Shown: positions 15,320 through 24,396 of the stretch, piece by piece
Layout of the letters: every line of letters starts with the position of its first letter
Position numbering within the stretch: position 1 is the first letter of the stretch
Origin: Flavisolibacter ginsengisoli DSM 18119
GTDB taxonomy: Bacteria > Bacteroidota > Bacteroidia > Chitinophagales > Chitinophagaceae
DNA: 64,000 bases
NCBI RefSeq assembly: GCF_900129295.1
Contig: NZ_FQUU01000009.1
Coordinates: 1-64,000 of the forward strand
Direction: 5' to 3'
Notes under the pieces: generated by a model
What the model saw: the letters and a program-made list of their open reading frames with translations, nothing else
The model's database searches: none
Told to the model about the DNA's origin: nothing
Made by a program: the position numbers and the translations under genes

Positions 15320-16084
15320 ATGACAGGCAAAATAAATAATGTACTGGAAGAAACCGGGAACCAGATGCAATTCATGTCCGGGTTCTTTAAAAATATATTT
15401 CGACAGGGATTTGAATGGAATGAATTTATAAGGCAATGCTATATAATAGGATACAAGTCTTTTTCATTGGTAGGCATTACAGGTTTCATCCTTGGGTTTG
15501 TACTAACCCTACAATCTGAACCTACCCTAAAAGCATTTGGTGCAGAAAGCTTTGTACCAAGCATGGTTGCTATTTCTGTAATAAGGGAAATAGGACCTGT
15601 AATTATCGCATTAATATGCGCGGGTAAAATCTCCTCAAGTATCGGTGCGGAATTAGGAAGTATGAAGGTGAGTGAGCAAATAGATGCCATGGAAGTATCA
15701 GGAGCTAATCCAATGCAATACCTGGTAGTTCCCCGAATTCTTGCCTGCATTCTCATGATTCCTGTGTTAACCTTAATGGCAGATACCCTGGCTATACTGG
15801 GTGGATTCACTGCCTCTAACCTGGGAGGACATTTTACTTTCCTTTTATATTTCAATAAGGCTTTTGATGCCTTAACCTTTTCTGATCTGCTGCCTTCAGT
15901 TGCCAAGACCGTATTCTTTGGTTTTGCCATTGGCTTTATTGGTTGCTATAAAGGTTATAATTCTAACAGGGGAACTGAAAGCGTAGGCGTAGCTGCAAAT
16001 TCTGCTGTGGTGAATGCTTCACTTTGGATCATTGTACTGGATGCTATTGCAGTGCAGCTTACAAGCATTTTTGCTTATAGTTAA
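15320..16084 (+). CDS. mlaE: MlaE-family ABC transporter permease
   Basis: 254 residues, usual length for MlaE. Several membrane helices (about 45-70, 150-175, 200-250) and the conserved stretch ISVIREIGPVIIALICAGKISSSIGAELGSMKVSEQIDAMEV with the cytosolic coupling helix. It forms the membrane part of an MCE-type lipid transporter that moves phospholipids between inner and outer membrane. It is the first gene of mlaE-mlaF-mlaD, with a 14-base gap to the ATPase gene. Confidence 0.93.
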   Translation: MTGKINNVLEETGNQMQFMSGFFKNIFRQGFEWNEFIRQCYIIGYKSFSLVGITGFILGFVLTLQSEPTLKAFGAESFVPSMVAISVIREIGPVIIALICAGKISSSIGAELGSMKVSEQIDAMEVSGANPMQYLVVPRILACILMIPVLTLMADTLAILGGFTASNLGGHFTFLLYFNKAFDALTFSDLLPSVAKTVFFGFAIGFIGCYKGYNSNRGTESVGVAANSAVVNASLWIIVLDAIAVQLTSIFAYS

Positions 16085-16098
16085 TAGCCAGAAACAAA

Positions 16099-16869
16099 AT
16101 GGAAAATATTAATACAGTAAGAGCTATAAACGGAAATCATAAAGAAGCTGTTGTCCAGATTAAGGGCATGAAGAAATTCTTTGGTAAAAAGAAGGTACTG
16201 ACCAATATAACCATGGACCTGTTCAAGGGTGAAAACCTGGTGGTCCTTGGGAAATCCGGACAAGGTAAATCGGTTACTATCAAATGCATCGTTGCCTTAT
16301 TGAGCCACGATGAAGGAAGCCTGAAAGTATTTGGCCAGGAAGTAAAAGGATTGAAAGATGATGAATTGAAGCTTCTCAGAACAAAGGTTGGATTCTTATT
16401 CCAAAGCGCAGCCCTTTATGATTCAATGACAGTAAGGGAAAATCTGGAATTTCCTTTAACGCGGGTATTAAGAAGTACAGACATGGACATGATCAACCAA
16501 CGCATAGAAGAAGTATTGGAGGGAGTTGGATTATTAGGTGCCATTGATGCAATGCCTTCAGATCTTTCGGGAGGGATGCGAAAAAGGATCGGGCTCGCCA
16601 GGACCCTGATCCTGAAACCAGAGATCATGCTCTATGATGAACCAACTACGGGCCTGGACCCTATTACCTCACGTGAAATAAGTGAGCTGATACTGGAGAT
16701 GCAAAAGAAATACAAAACCTCATCTCTTATTATTACGCATGATATCGCCTGTGCAGAAATCACCGGCGACAGGATACTTGTAATGAATGATGGTGCTTTT
16801 ATAGCAGAAGGAAGTTATAAGGAATTAGAAAGCTCACCCAATGACCTGGTGAGCTCATTTTTTAAATAA
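16099..16869 (+). CDS. mlaF: MlaF-family ABC transporter ATPase
   Basis: 256 residues. Walker A GKSGQGKS (about 52-59), Q-loop FLFQSAALYDSM, signature LSGGMRKRIGLARTL, Walker B IMLYDEPTTGLDP and the switch His in IITHD are all present. LSGGM and the SAALYDSMTVRENL stretch are typical of the MlaF/Ttg2A group. It powers the lipid transporter together with MlaE and MlaD. It lies 10 bases before mlaD. Confidence 0.93.
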   Translation: MENINTVRAINGNHKEAVVQIKGMKKFFGKKKVLTNITMDLFKGENLVVLGKSGQGKSVTIKCIVALLSHDEGSLKVFGQEVKGLKDDELKLLRTKVGFLFQSAALYDSMTVRENLEFPLTRVLRSTDMDMINQRIEEVLEGVGLLGAIDAMPSDLSGGMRKRIGLARTLILKPEIMLYDEPTTGLDPITSREISELILEMQKKYKTSSLIITHDIACAEITGDRILVMNDGAFIAEGSYKELESSPNDLVSSFFK

Positions 16870-16879
16870 TTAATTAATT

Positions 16880-17842
16880 ATGAAAACAACAATGTCTCAA
16901 AAGACCCGGATAGGCCTGTTTACAGTAATAGGTGTATTGATCCTGGTAGCCGGCATCTTTATTATTGGAAAAAAGAAAAATCTTTTTGGAGATACTTTTC
17001 ATATTTATGGCACATTCAATAATGTTGGAGGTTTACAGGTTGGAAATAATATCAGGTTTGCAGGGATCAATGTTGGTACCGTAGAAGATATATCAATCAT
17101 ATCGGACACCATGATCCGTGTGGATATGGTATTGCAGTCGAAGATCAAACCCTTTTTAAAATCCACTTCTTTTGCCAGCATTGGCTCGGATGGATTAATG
17201 GGAGATAAATTGATCACTATTACAGCAGGTGCAGCCAATACTGTAGTTCTAGCCAACGGTAGCAGGATACTTACTATTAATCCTATGGATTTTGATAAAA
17301 GCATCGCCAAACTAACCAAGGTTGCATCTAATGCAGAAATTATTTCGGGTGAGCTGGCAGCAATTACCATACAAATCAGGGAAGGTAAGGGTAGTATGGG
17401 CAGGTTATTGTACCATGATGACCTGGCTAAAGGATTAGAAGGAACCATGCAGAATGCACAAAATCTCACAGGTTCCCTGGCAGACATTACAGGTGAGATC
17501 AAAGCCGGTAAAGGGTCATTAGGCAGGTTGCTTTACAATGATACTTTAGCAAAAAGCCTGGAGGGTACAGCAGCACACGCCAGCACCACAATGGCAACCA
17601 TTAATGATGCAGCTTTCGGTTTTAGTGAAAACATGAAAGCACTGCAGGGCAACTTTTTATTTAAAGGCTATTTTAAAAGACAGGCCAAAGCAAAAGAAAA
17701 AGCTGCGGCTATTGCTGCTGTTAATATAGACAGTACAGATATAGAGATGAACGATGCAGATTTGGCAGAAATTGAAGCAGCGGCACAAAAAGCACAACAG
17801 GCTATTATAGACAGGAAAAAGAAAGAAAAGGAAAAGCAATAA
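16880..17842 (+). CDS. mlaD: MlaD-like MCE domain protein
   Basis: 320 residues. One N-terminal membrane anchor (about 11-30) is followed by an MCE domain (about 38-118, FNNVGGLQVGNNIRFAGINVGTV). A helical tail has two copies of GKGSxGRLLYxDxLAKxLEGT (about 172 and 210), and a charged Ala/Lys/Glu-rich C-terminus follows. MCE rings bind lipid in the periplasm and carry it between membranes. The duplicated GKGS repeat is typical of long Bacteroidota MlaD proteins. No MlaB or MlaC gene follows, as is common in this phylum. Confidence 0.9.
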   Translation: MKTTMSQKTRIGLFTVIGVLILVAGIFIIGKKKNLFGDTFHIYGTFNNVGGLQVGNNIRFAGINVGTVEDISIISDTMIRVDMVLQSKIKPFLKSTSFASIGSDGLMGDKLITITAGAANTVVLANGSRILTINPMDFDKSIAKLTKVASNAEIISGELAAITIQIREGKGSMGRLLYHDDLAKGLEGTMQNAQNLTGSLADITGEIKAGKGSLGRLLYNDTLAKSLEGTAAHASTTMATINDAAFGFSENMKALQGNFLFKGYFKRQAKAKEKAAAIAAVNIDSTDIEMNDADLAEIEAAAQKAQQAIIDRKKKEKEKQ

Positions 17843-17955
17843 TATCCTGACCAACCGTATCCTACAGAAAACCTATGTTCATGAATACGAATGAGGAAAA
17901 TATCATAGGTTATTTAAATCACACTAATCAAATATTTCATTAATAATTCAATTAT

Positions 17956-18333
17956 ATGTCTGGAAAAAACAAAAAACAATTTGGTATCTGGATGGATTCG
18001 CACCAGGCGACCATTATTGGCAGAGAAAATATAAACAGTGGAGATTTTGTTGTCATCGCCAATGAGATCAATCCCGTCAGCGGAGGTAATTCCAATGAAA
18101 ATGCAGCTAATAATTCTGAAAGAACAATGCAAGATAAATTCTTTAAAGAGATAACTACTCATATGCAAAATGCAGAAGAATTACATGTAACCGGCACTGG
18201 CCAGGTACAGGAACAATTTATCAATTACCTTGCTACAACTCCACAGTTTAAAAACACTGTGGCAAACCAAAGTACATCCAATAAAATGGGTGAGGAAAAG
18301 TTGGTTGAATATATATCAGCAAGGTTTAATTAA
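17956..18333 (+). CDS. Small protein of unknown function, possibly BaeRF-like
   Basis: 125 residues. FGIWMDSHQATIIGREN at the N-terminus, LHVTGTGQVQEQFINYL in the middle and EKLVEYISARF at the end recall one half of the bacterial release-factor-like (BaeRF, eRF1 domain 2/3) or host-attachment families: a strand with a shift to VTGTGxxQxxFxxYL. That link is tentative. No signal peptide, so probably cytoplasmic. It follows the Mla operon by 113 bases and ends in a strong terminator, so it may be read from the mla promoter or its own. Confidence 0.65.
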   Translation: MSGKNKKQFGIWMDSHQATIIGRENINSGDFVVIANEINPVSGGNSNENAANNSERTMQDKFFKEITTHMQNAEELHVTGTGQVQEQFINYLATTPQFKNTVANQSTSNKMGEEKLVEYISARFN

Positions 18334-18354
18334 GCCTTTCTATTAATATTCGAT

Positions 18355-18395
18355 AATGGCTGTTTCAGTATTCCTGAAACAGCCATTGTTTTTTT
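18355..18395 (+). terminator. Strong Rho-independent terminator
   Basis: AATGGCTGTTTCAG and CTGAAACAGCCATT pair perfectly over 14 bases with a 5-base loop, followed by G and seven T. It lies 21 bases after the 125-residue gene. Confidence 0.93.
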
Positions 18396-18492
18396 ATGGA
18401 ACTTGCTATCACTTGTTCTCATTATCAATACAACTACTACCATATATATTCATGCAAAGCTAAAAACTGAATAGCGTTATGTTAGAAAGCAT

Positions 18493-18523
18493 AAAAAAGC
18501 CATGGAATAAAAATTCCATGGCT
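18493..18523 (-). terminator. Rho-independent terminator of the OmpA-like gene
   Basis: AGCCATGGAAT and ATTCCATGGCT (11 bases) with an AAAA loop on the plus strand. On the minus strand the stem is followed by TTTTTTAT. It lies about 50 bases after the OmpA-like stop codon. Confidence 0.88.
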
Positions 18524-18571
18524 CTGGATCTGGTTCTTTCCCAGGTAAAGGATATTAATACATTAATCTAA

Positions 18572-19246
18572 TTATTTGCCAGCTTCTGCTTTAGCCTCAG
18601 CCTTCATTTTATCATTAGCAGTAATAACAAATTCAACACGCCTGTTAGAAGCACTTCCTTCCTCAGTATCATTGGTTGCTATAGGATCTGTTTCACCCTT
18701 TCCAATAGCCGTTAAACGTGCTTTATCAATTCCAATCTGGCTGACATAATTTGTAACAGCGGTAGCACGGCTTTCAGACAGTGTTTGATTATAACTTTCA
18801 GATCCCTTGCTATCCGTATGCCCGATCACAGTAATGTTTGTTTCAGGATATTTGAGCAAGATGTTTTTTAGCTTATCAAGATTTGTTTTGGCAGTTGCAT
18901 TTAAATCTGAACGGTCATACGCAAATAAAACCTTCTCTTTAAATTTAATCACAATTCCCTCACCTTCTCTGATCACTTCAGCATCACCCATTTCTTTAGC
19001 TATTTCTTCTGCCTGCTTATCCATTTTATGTCCAATTACTCCTCCGGCAACTCCACCTGCAGCTGCACCAATAATAGCACCCATTGCCGTATTTCCCATG
19101 GAATGACCTACCACACCACCAATCACGGCACCACTGGTTCCACCTATTACAGCCCCTTTTTGAGACTTAGTCATGGTTTTACATCCTGAAAGAAGTATTG
19201 CTAAAATTGTAACCAATAAGGTAAGACTCATTATTCCCTGTTTCAT
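18572..19246 (-). CDS. OmpA-family lipoprotein with glycine-zipper
   Basis: 224 residues from the ATG at 19246, the start that gives a lipoprotein signal (SLTLLVTILAILLSGC). Longer starts add 36 polar residues before it. After the Cys comes a glycine-zipper segment (GAVIGGTSGAVIGGVVGHSMGN..., about 30-75), then an OmpA/MotB peptidoglycan-binding domain (about 95-210) with VIGHTDSKGSESYN, SESRATAVTNYV and SNRRVEFVI. It should link the outer membrane to peptidoglycan. It is monocistronic, bounded by its own terminator. Confidence 0.9.
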   Translation of the reverse strand: MKQGIMSLTLLVTILAILLSGCKTMTKSQKGAVIGGTSGAVIGGVVGHSMGNTAMGAIIGAAAGGVAGGVIGHKMDKQAEEIAKEMGDAEVIREGEGIVIKFKEKVLFAYDRSDLNATAKTNLDKLKNILLKYPETNITVIGHTDSKGSESYNQTLSESRATAVTNYVSQIGIDKARLTAIGKGETDPIATNDTEEGSASNRRVEFVITANDKMKAEAKAEAGK

Positions 19247-19507
19247 AGTGAGCTTATTCTTCCTGGTTGCAATAACGAGATAACTGTTTGACATTTTTTT
19301 GTATTTACCCTGCCGGTAGAATAACCTGCAAGAAATGTAATGTAAGCTTAACAATCAGTGAAATATGTTAAGAGCTTGCTTTAAATGAATACATTTTTGA
19401 GCTTAACATAGAAGGGAAATATAAGGGTCCGGATGAGGTTGAAAATAAGCATGTTGCTTACCTTTTTATGAAAATAGGATCATGCCATTTGTTTATTTCT
19501 ACTGCCA

Positions 19508-19861
19508 TTAATCTTCATATCCACTTTTAATAATGGTTGCAATTATTTTAAATTGTTTATTAGCATTGAAGCAGTGTGATGCATGTGCAGGAATAATGAT
19601 CCCTTCACCTAATCTCAGGTTATATTTCTTATTATTGATAATAAGCTGTGCCTCCCCGTCAATTACCTGGATGAAAGTATCAAAAGGAGAAGTTTTCTCA
19701 GCTAATTCTTCCCCGGCATCCATTGCCATTACGGTTATGTTTCCTGTGCTTTTTTTGATTATTGTTTTTATCAAGGTAGAATTAGCTATGTATTCCAGTA
19801 TTTCCACTATAATGTGCGCTTTCGACTTTGCCAGTTCAGTTGTATCTGTATGCATGCCCAT
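19508..19861 (-). CDS. Cupin-domain protein
   Basis: 117 residues forming a single small cupin barrel: QVIDGEAQLIINNKKYNLRLGEGIIIPAHASHCFNA holds the second cupin motif with a His pair region (about 70-100). Metal ligands are only partly present: the first motif reads SPFDTFIQVIDG without the usual HxH. That may mean no metal is bound. Cytoplasmic, function unknown. It is close to an AraC-type gene on the same strand (119 bases apart), which is a loose pairing only. Confidence 0.8.
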   Translation of the reverse strand: MGMHTDTTELAKSKAHIIVEILEYIANSTLIKTIIKKSTGNITVMAMDAGEELAEKTSPFDTFIQVIDGEAQLIINNKKYNLRLGEGIIIPAHASHCFNANKQFKIIATIIKSGYED

Positions 19862-19980
19862 AGAATTTAATTTAAGAATTCCATGTAAAGATCACACTAT
19901 GCAATCAGATAATTGTTACACCATTACGTAAAGAAATTGTATGATTCAATGATTACTTCTATTTAACAATTATAATGAGG

Positions 19981-20520
19981 TCAAAGGTTTTCCAATGCAA
20001 TAAACCTTTTATGCTTCATTTTCTTAAAAAAAGAAGGCGTTAAACCTGTAACTTTTTTAAACTGGTTGGAAAGATGTGCTACGTTACTGTAATGAAGCTT
20101 ATCAGCAATTTCTGTTAGGCTCATTTCATTATAAATCAACAGCTCTTTGGCACGTTCTATTTTATGCGAAATGATAAAGTGTTCAATAGTTGTTCCTTTT
20201 ACTTCAGAAAATAGATTGGAAAGATAATTGTAATCGTAGTTTAGTTTCTCAGCCAAATAACTTGAAAAGTTCCATACAGGAGGCTCATCACTATAGTGAA
20301 TCATTTCAACTACTATATTCTTAATTTTTTCAATAAGCATACTTTTCTTATCCTCCATAACTTCCAGACCGAACTTCAACAACGCAGCTTGAAGATCTGC
20401 TTTCTGATATGGTGAAAGGACTTCATTAATTTCCACCTCACCCAGATCAACATAAATAATATGCAGTCCTAGTTGTTCCAATACTGACCTAACGATCATT
20501 TTGCAACGAAGGCTTACCAT
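19981..20520 (-). CDS. AraC-family transcription regulator
   Basis: 179 residues from the ATG at 20520 (a TTG 21 bases upstream is the alternative). The C-terminal 100 residues form the two helix-turn-helix motifs of AraC proteins: YLAEKLNYDYNYLSNLFSEVKGTTIEHFIISHKIERAKELL and then MSLTEIADKLHYSNVAHLSNQFKKVTGLTPSFFKK. The N-terminal part (about 75 residues) is short, without a cupin sensor or recognised ligand domain. Similar short AraC proteins occur widely in Bacteroidota. Target unknown; the neighbouring cupin gene is a candidate. Confidence 0.85.
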   Translation of the reverse strand: MVSLRCKMIVRSVLEQLGLHIIYVDLGEVEINEVLSPYQKADLQAALLKFGLEVMEDKKSMLIEKIKNIVVEMIHYSDEPPVWNFSSYLAEKLNYDYNYLSNLFSEVKGTTIEHFIISHKIERAKELLIYNEMSLTEIADKLHYSNVAHLSNQFKKVTGLTPSFFKKMKHKRFIALENL

Positions 20521-20893
20521 ATTTTTAATTAACAGCTTCAATACTTTTCAAATATTTATGTTTACTTCAATTCCAGGGGAAAAAATAGGCAGGATATAAC
20601 TAAAGCACCGAAAGTTACTTCTAAAAAAATAGGTTTTACAAGAATCGACGTTAAACTTCCCAATCAGTAAACTTTATAACATTTACTGCCAAAGGTGTAA
20701 TAGATAATCCCTGCAATGAAATGATCTTTACATCGTAAAAGTTTTCTTATTAAAATGTCCACTTAAACTATTAATTAATCCCTTGGAAATCAAATTCTGA
20801 TACAATAACTGCCATATATTAATTAACACCCATACTGACCACTTGGGATTAAATATGGTTAATTATCAATACCAATAAAAATCACCACCATTT
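20521..20893. other. Divergent intergenic region, no feature seen
   Basis: 373 AT-rich bases between the AraC gene and the receiver-domain gene. I find no RNA gene, repeat or consensus -7 box. Confidence 0.5.
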
Positions 20894-21313
20894 ATGCCCA
20901 TTCATATTCCTTATATATTACTAATAGATGATGATGAAGATGACCTGGAAATACTTTCCTCTTCTCTTAAACTCCTGGGACTTAATATAAAAATATTTAA
21001 CGCTGGTGACAAAGCTTTAGCTTATTTGGATTCAAAAATCGGGGCATTACCCATCTTAATTATTTTAGATTATAATATGCCAAGAATTAATGGTGAACAG
21101 GTGTTGCTTTTATTGAAAAGTAATGCATACACAAGAAATATCCCGGTTATTATGTATTCTACCACTATGTCCCCTATTTTTGAACATGCCATTATGGACC
21201 TGGGTGCCATGGCGTGCTTTACAAAACCATCCAGTTATTCTGATTTTAAAAAACAGGCAGGATTATTCAGGGACCTAGCTGTTTTATTTACACCTGTTAC
21301 AATCATGAATTAA
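20894..21313 (+). CDS. Stand-alone response regulator receiver domain
   Basis: 139 residues, a single receiver domain with no output domain. The acidic pocket is LLIDDDEDD near residue 11, the phospho-acceptor Asp is in LIILDYNMPR (about 59), the conserved Thr is in MYSTTMSP (about 88) and the Lys in CFTKPSSY (about 110). It relays phosphate or binds a partner, as in phosphorelays or chemotaxis-like systems. No histidine kinase gene is adjacent, so the partner is encoded elsewhere. Confidence 0.9.
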   Translation: MPIHIPYILLIDDDEDDLEILSSSLKLLGLNIKIFNAGDKALAYLDSKIGALPILIILDYNMPRINGEQVLLLLKSNAYTRNIPVIMYSTTMSPIFEHAIMDLGAMACFTKPSSYSDFKKQAGLFRDLAVLFTPVTIMN

Positions 21314-21503
21314 ACTCCTGGATAAGCCATCAAACTGGCAAAAACATTTTTCTTTTTTTACTTCGCGGGGATTAATATGGCCATTTTTAACAGGAAGTGA
21401 TGGTGATCATATGTGATCTTCCATAACTAATAGAAATTGAATAGGTGTAGAGAATTTTATCTGTTCATAAAATATCTTGAACTTTAAGGAATAACCTCAT
21501 TCC

Positions 21504-22514
21504 ATGTGGCCATTCAAAAAGCTCAATTCATTTGTACAATGGCTCCTCATGATCTTCCTGATCCTGGTGTTTGGAATTACAGGCTACATGATAGTTGAGG
21601 GATACAGCTTCTTTGATGCCCTTTACATGGCCGTTATTACTATATCTACGATTGGATATTACGAGGTGAGGCCTTTAACTGCAAACGGAAGGATCTTCAA
21701 TATCATATTTATTATTACTTCCTTTACTACATTTACCTACGTATTGGCCAGGCTGACCCAATACATTCTCAGCGGTGAATTGGCGCACTATTTTACAACC
21801 AAACGACTTATGCAACAGTTAGCTAAAAAAGATAAGCATGTTATATTATGCGACTATGGACGTAATGGTCACCAGGCGGCTAAAACCCTGAAAGCTCACA
21901 AAATAGATTTTGTGATCATTGAGAAAAATGCAGTCAATATGCAAAACGTTGACGATCCCTCACTGGTTTTCATGATTGGAGATGCAACAGAAGATGAGAT
22001 GCTAGTAAAAGCAGGCATAGAAAGAGCCAGTACTCTTTTGACCAGTTTACCGGACGATGCTGATAATGTATTCATAGTTTTATCTGCGAGGTCACTCAAT
22101 TCACACCTGAATATCATTAGCCGTGCATCCAATATCAGCGCAACTACCAAATTATATAAAGCAGGTGCCAATCACGTAGTGATGCCGGATCTGATCGGTG
22201 GCACCCATATGGCTACGCTGGTATCCAAACCTGATGTCATTGAATTCATTGATTTTCTATCGGGCGAAGACGGTGAATCGATACATATTGAAGCAGTGAG
22301 CTATAATAAGCTGCCCTCCAATATCCGGGATACATCACTAAAGCATATTATGAACTGGAAGAAAACGGGCGTAAACTGCATAGGCATCAAGGATGTAAAT
22401 GGCAAGTTTCTCATCAATCCCCCAGAAGAAACCATTATCACAAAAGATATGAAAGTAATTGTGCTAGGCACAAAAGAACAAATAGCAGAGATGAAGAAAA
22501 ATGTTGGTGAATAG
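21504..22514 (+). CDS. Potassium channel family protein with RCK (TrkA-N/TrkA-C) domains
   Basis: 336 residues. Two membrane helices (about 11-31 and 64-86) flank a pore loop, TISTIGYYEVRPL (46-58). A Rossmann RCK domain (HVILCDYGRNGHQAAKTL, about 111 on) and a TrkA-C part (about 245-330) follow, an MthK-like layout. The filter reads T-I-G-Y-Y-E where canonical potassium channels have T-V-G-Y-G-D, so the third glycine is Tyr. Ion selectivity is therefore uncertain. The protein sits in the inner membrane with a cytosolic gating ring. It is convergent with the 2TM gene. Confidence 0.88.
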   Translation: MWPFKKLNSFVQWLLMIFLILVFGITGYMIVEGYSFFDALYMAVITISTIGYYEVRPLTANGRIFNIIFIITSFTTFTYVLARLTQYILSGELAHYFTTKRLMQQLAKKDKHVILCDYGRNGHQAAKTLKAHKIDFVIIEKNAVNMQNVDDPSLVFMIGDATEDEMLVKAGIERASTLLTSLPDDADNVFIVLSARSLNSHLNIISRASNISATTKLYKAGANHVVMPDLIGGTHMATLVSKPDVIEFIDFLSGEDGESIHIEAVSYNKLPSNIRDTSLKHIMNWKKTGVNCIGIKDVNGKFLINPPEETIITKDMKVIVLGTKEQIAEMKKNVGE

Positions 22515-22637
22515 GCGATGCTACTTCCGTCAGCTTTTTAACAAAGTAGCCCTGATACTTTCTTTTGAAAAGTATATCACTGATTAAAGTCAGGTTTTAT
22601 TAATACAATTATTTTCGTAGGGCACCAGGTTCACTAC

Positions 22638-22916
22638 TTATTGTGCTACATGCTTTTCTTCTTTCATGTGTCGCAGCCGGTCATATTCTTCTTCTTCAGA
22701 AAAAAGTTTGGGAGAACTGAAGTCAAAGATATAATGGAATACCAGGCCTATTCCCCAACCTGCCAAAGGCCATATGGGCCATGGATAGCCCTGTCCTGTC
22801 ATCCACCATAAAAGCCATAAAGTAGCATTGATCACACAAAAAACCACCAGGTGACGCCTGAATTCCACGCGCTTCCGGGCTAATTCACGCAATTGCGTTT
22901 CAGACAAGTTTTGCAT
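22638..22916 (-). CDS. 2TM-domain protein
   Basis: About 92 residues from the ATG at 22916 (MQNLSETQLRELARKRVEFRRHL); the longer frame adds 12 residues without support. An amphipathic helix is followed by two membrane helices (about 25-45 and 50-70) with WPIWPLAGWGIGLVFHYI between and within. This matches the small 2TM domain common in Bacteroidota, often next to LytTR regulators or histidine kinases, which are not present here. Function unknown. Confidence 0.82.
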   Translation of the reverse strand: MQNLSETQLRELARKRVEFRRHLVVFCVINATLWLLWWMTGQGYPWPIWPLAGWGIGLVFHYIFDFSSPKLFSEEEEYDRLRHMKEEKHVAQ

Positions 22917-23163
22917 ATAATTCAATTTAACTGGTTTTGCTAATAATGGCAAGATAACTGAACCCCATAACCTGGAATAGAACCATCATCAGTGGTTTAT
23001 ATGCTTGTGGTCACCCCACTATATTTTGGATCTCCAAACCGAGCAAGTTCCTATAATTCAAATGGCCAAAGCTGAAGCGTGGCAACTAATTACTCAACAG
23101 TAAATTTTCCGGGTAGATTTTGTTAAGCCGTGCTAAAAAGAGGTGTTTTATATTCGAAGCATA

Positions 23164-23739
23164 ATGTTTGAATTATTGCATCAAAAGTTTGCTGAAAAGA
23201 TCTCATTAACAGAAGAGGAATTCAATTATTGCAAATCCTTATTCAAGCCCAAAAAACTGCGTAAACGGCAGTATTTTTTGCAGGAAGGTGATGTGTGTAA
23301 ATACCAGGCATTCATTGAAAAAGGTATCTTACGATCCTATACCATAGATGAAAAAGGCTCAGAACATATATTGCAATTTGCAACAGAAGGATGGTGGATG
23401 GCTGACCTTTCAAGCTATGTTACCGGCGAATCCTCCCTATTTAATATTCAAGCCATTGAAGCTTCAGAACTATTACTAATCAGCAAACCTTCCTGGGATG
23501 AATTGATGCTTAGCATTCCGAAATTTGAACACTATTTCCGCATACTTATTCAGAATCACCTTGTAGCTACGCAAAAAAGACTCATGCAATCCTTAAGCGA
23601 AACTGCTGAAGAGAAATATAACAAGTTCAGCAAGACCTACCCTGATTGCCTGCAACGAGTACCAAAACATATGATCGCATCTTACCTGGGTGTAAGCAGG
23701 GAAACTTTAAGTCGCCTGCGTAAGAACATCATCCTTTAA
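23164..23739 (+). CDS. Crp/Fnr-family transcription regulator
   Basis: 191 residues from the ATG at 23164. An N-terminal cyclic-nucleotide-binding-type beta-roll (about 20-115, EGDVCKYQAFIEKGILRSYTIDEKGSEHILQFA) and a C-terminal winged helix, MIASYLGVSRETLSRLRK (about 170-187), are visible. There is no Fnr cysteine cluster and the cAMP-contact RxS motif is not evident, so the signal is unknown. A perfect TGTGA-N6-TCACA site lies seven bases after its stop and in front of the yceI-mhq operon, which it probably activates. Confidence 0.88.
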   Translation: MFELLHQKFAEKISLTEEEFNYCKSLFKPKKLRKRQYFLQEGDVCKYQAFIEKGILRSYTIDEKGSEHILQFATEGWWMADLSSYVTGESSLFNIQAIEASELLLISKPSWDELMLSIPKFEHYFRILIQNHLVATQKRLMQSLSETAEEKYNKFSKTYPDCLQRVPKHMIASYLGVSRETLSRLRKNIIL

Positions 23740-23745
23740 ATTATA

Positions 23746-23761
23746 TGTGACATAGGTCACA
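23746..23761. promoter_or_regulatory. Crp-type binding site TGTGA-N6-TCACA
   Basis: TGTGACATAGGTCACA; the arms TGTGAC and GTCACA are perfect. Its centre is about 67 bases upstream of the predicted start of the yceI transcript, a classic class I activator position. It is directly after the Crp-family gene. Confidence 0.8.
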
Positions 23762-23806
23762 GTTATTACTTACCTAATCTCAATGGAGTGAGCCCATCCC
23801 CGGTTG

Positions 23807-23814
23807 TAGTTTTG
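23807..23814 (+). promoter_or_regulatory. yceI operon promoter -7 box TAGTTTTG
   Basis: Perfect TAnnTTTG, 24 bases before the yceI ATG. There is no TTG at the -33 position, which fits a promoter that depends on an activator. Confidence 0.65.
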
Positions 23815-23837
23815 TAATACAATAAAAACAAACAACA

Positions 23838-24386
23838 ATGGCAAATATCAAATGGGTTATAGACCCTACACATTCAGAGATCCAGTTTAAAGTAAAACAC
23901 CTCATGATCACAACAGTTACGGGGTATTTTAAAAAATTTGATCTTCAGGTAGAAACCAGGACAGATGACTTTTCCACAGCAAGCAAGATTGAATTTACAG
24001 CAGACATTAGTTCAATAGATACGAATAACGAGCAAAGAGATACGCACCTGAAATCCGCTGATTTTTTTGATGCATCAAACTTTGATCAAATACGCTTCGT
24101 GGGCACACAATATGAAATTGATGTTGATGAGGCTATATTACACGGCTCGCTGACCATCAAAGGGGTTACCAAACCAATCACATTGCATATTGAACAAGGT
24201 GGAATGGTTGTAGATCCTTATGGTCAAACTAAAGCAGGATTTACTGTTACCGGAAAGATCAGCCGTAAGGAATTCGGGTTAACGTGGAATGCGGTAACCG
24301 AAGCAGGTAATGTTGTAGTGAGTGATGACATTAAAATACATGCAGAGATACAGCTGGTAAAACAAACTGTGGCTGTTAATGCTTAA
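23838..24386 (+). CDS. yceI: YceI-family lipocalin-like protein
   Basis: 182 residues without signal peptide. WVIDPTHSEIQFKVKHLMITTVTGYFKKF at the start and GSLTIKGVTKPITLHI, then SRKEFGLTWN later are typical of the YceI family, a beta-barrel that binds polyisoprenoid or quinone-like lipids. E. coli YceI is periplasmic; this one seems cytoplasmic. It leads an operon of aromatic-ring-cleaving and quinone-stress enzymes, so binding of quinones is a fair guess. The gap to the next gene is 10 bases. Confidence 0.9.
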   Translation: MANIKWVIDPTHSEIQFKVKHLMITTVTGYFKKFDLQVETRTDDFSTASKIEFTADISSIDTNNEQRDTHLKSADFFDASNFDQIRFVGTQYEIDVDEAILHGSLTIKGVTKPITLHIEQGGMVVDPYGQTKAGFTVTGKISRKEFGLTWNAVTEAGNVVVSDDIKIHAEIQLVKQTVAVNA

Positions 24387-24396
24387 TATAATTAGT

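Noticed and set aside
23164-23739. Crp-family regulator as an Fnr-type oxygen sensor
   Set aside because: No N-terminal cysteine cluster is present.
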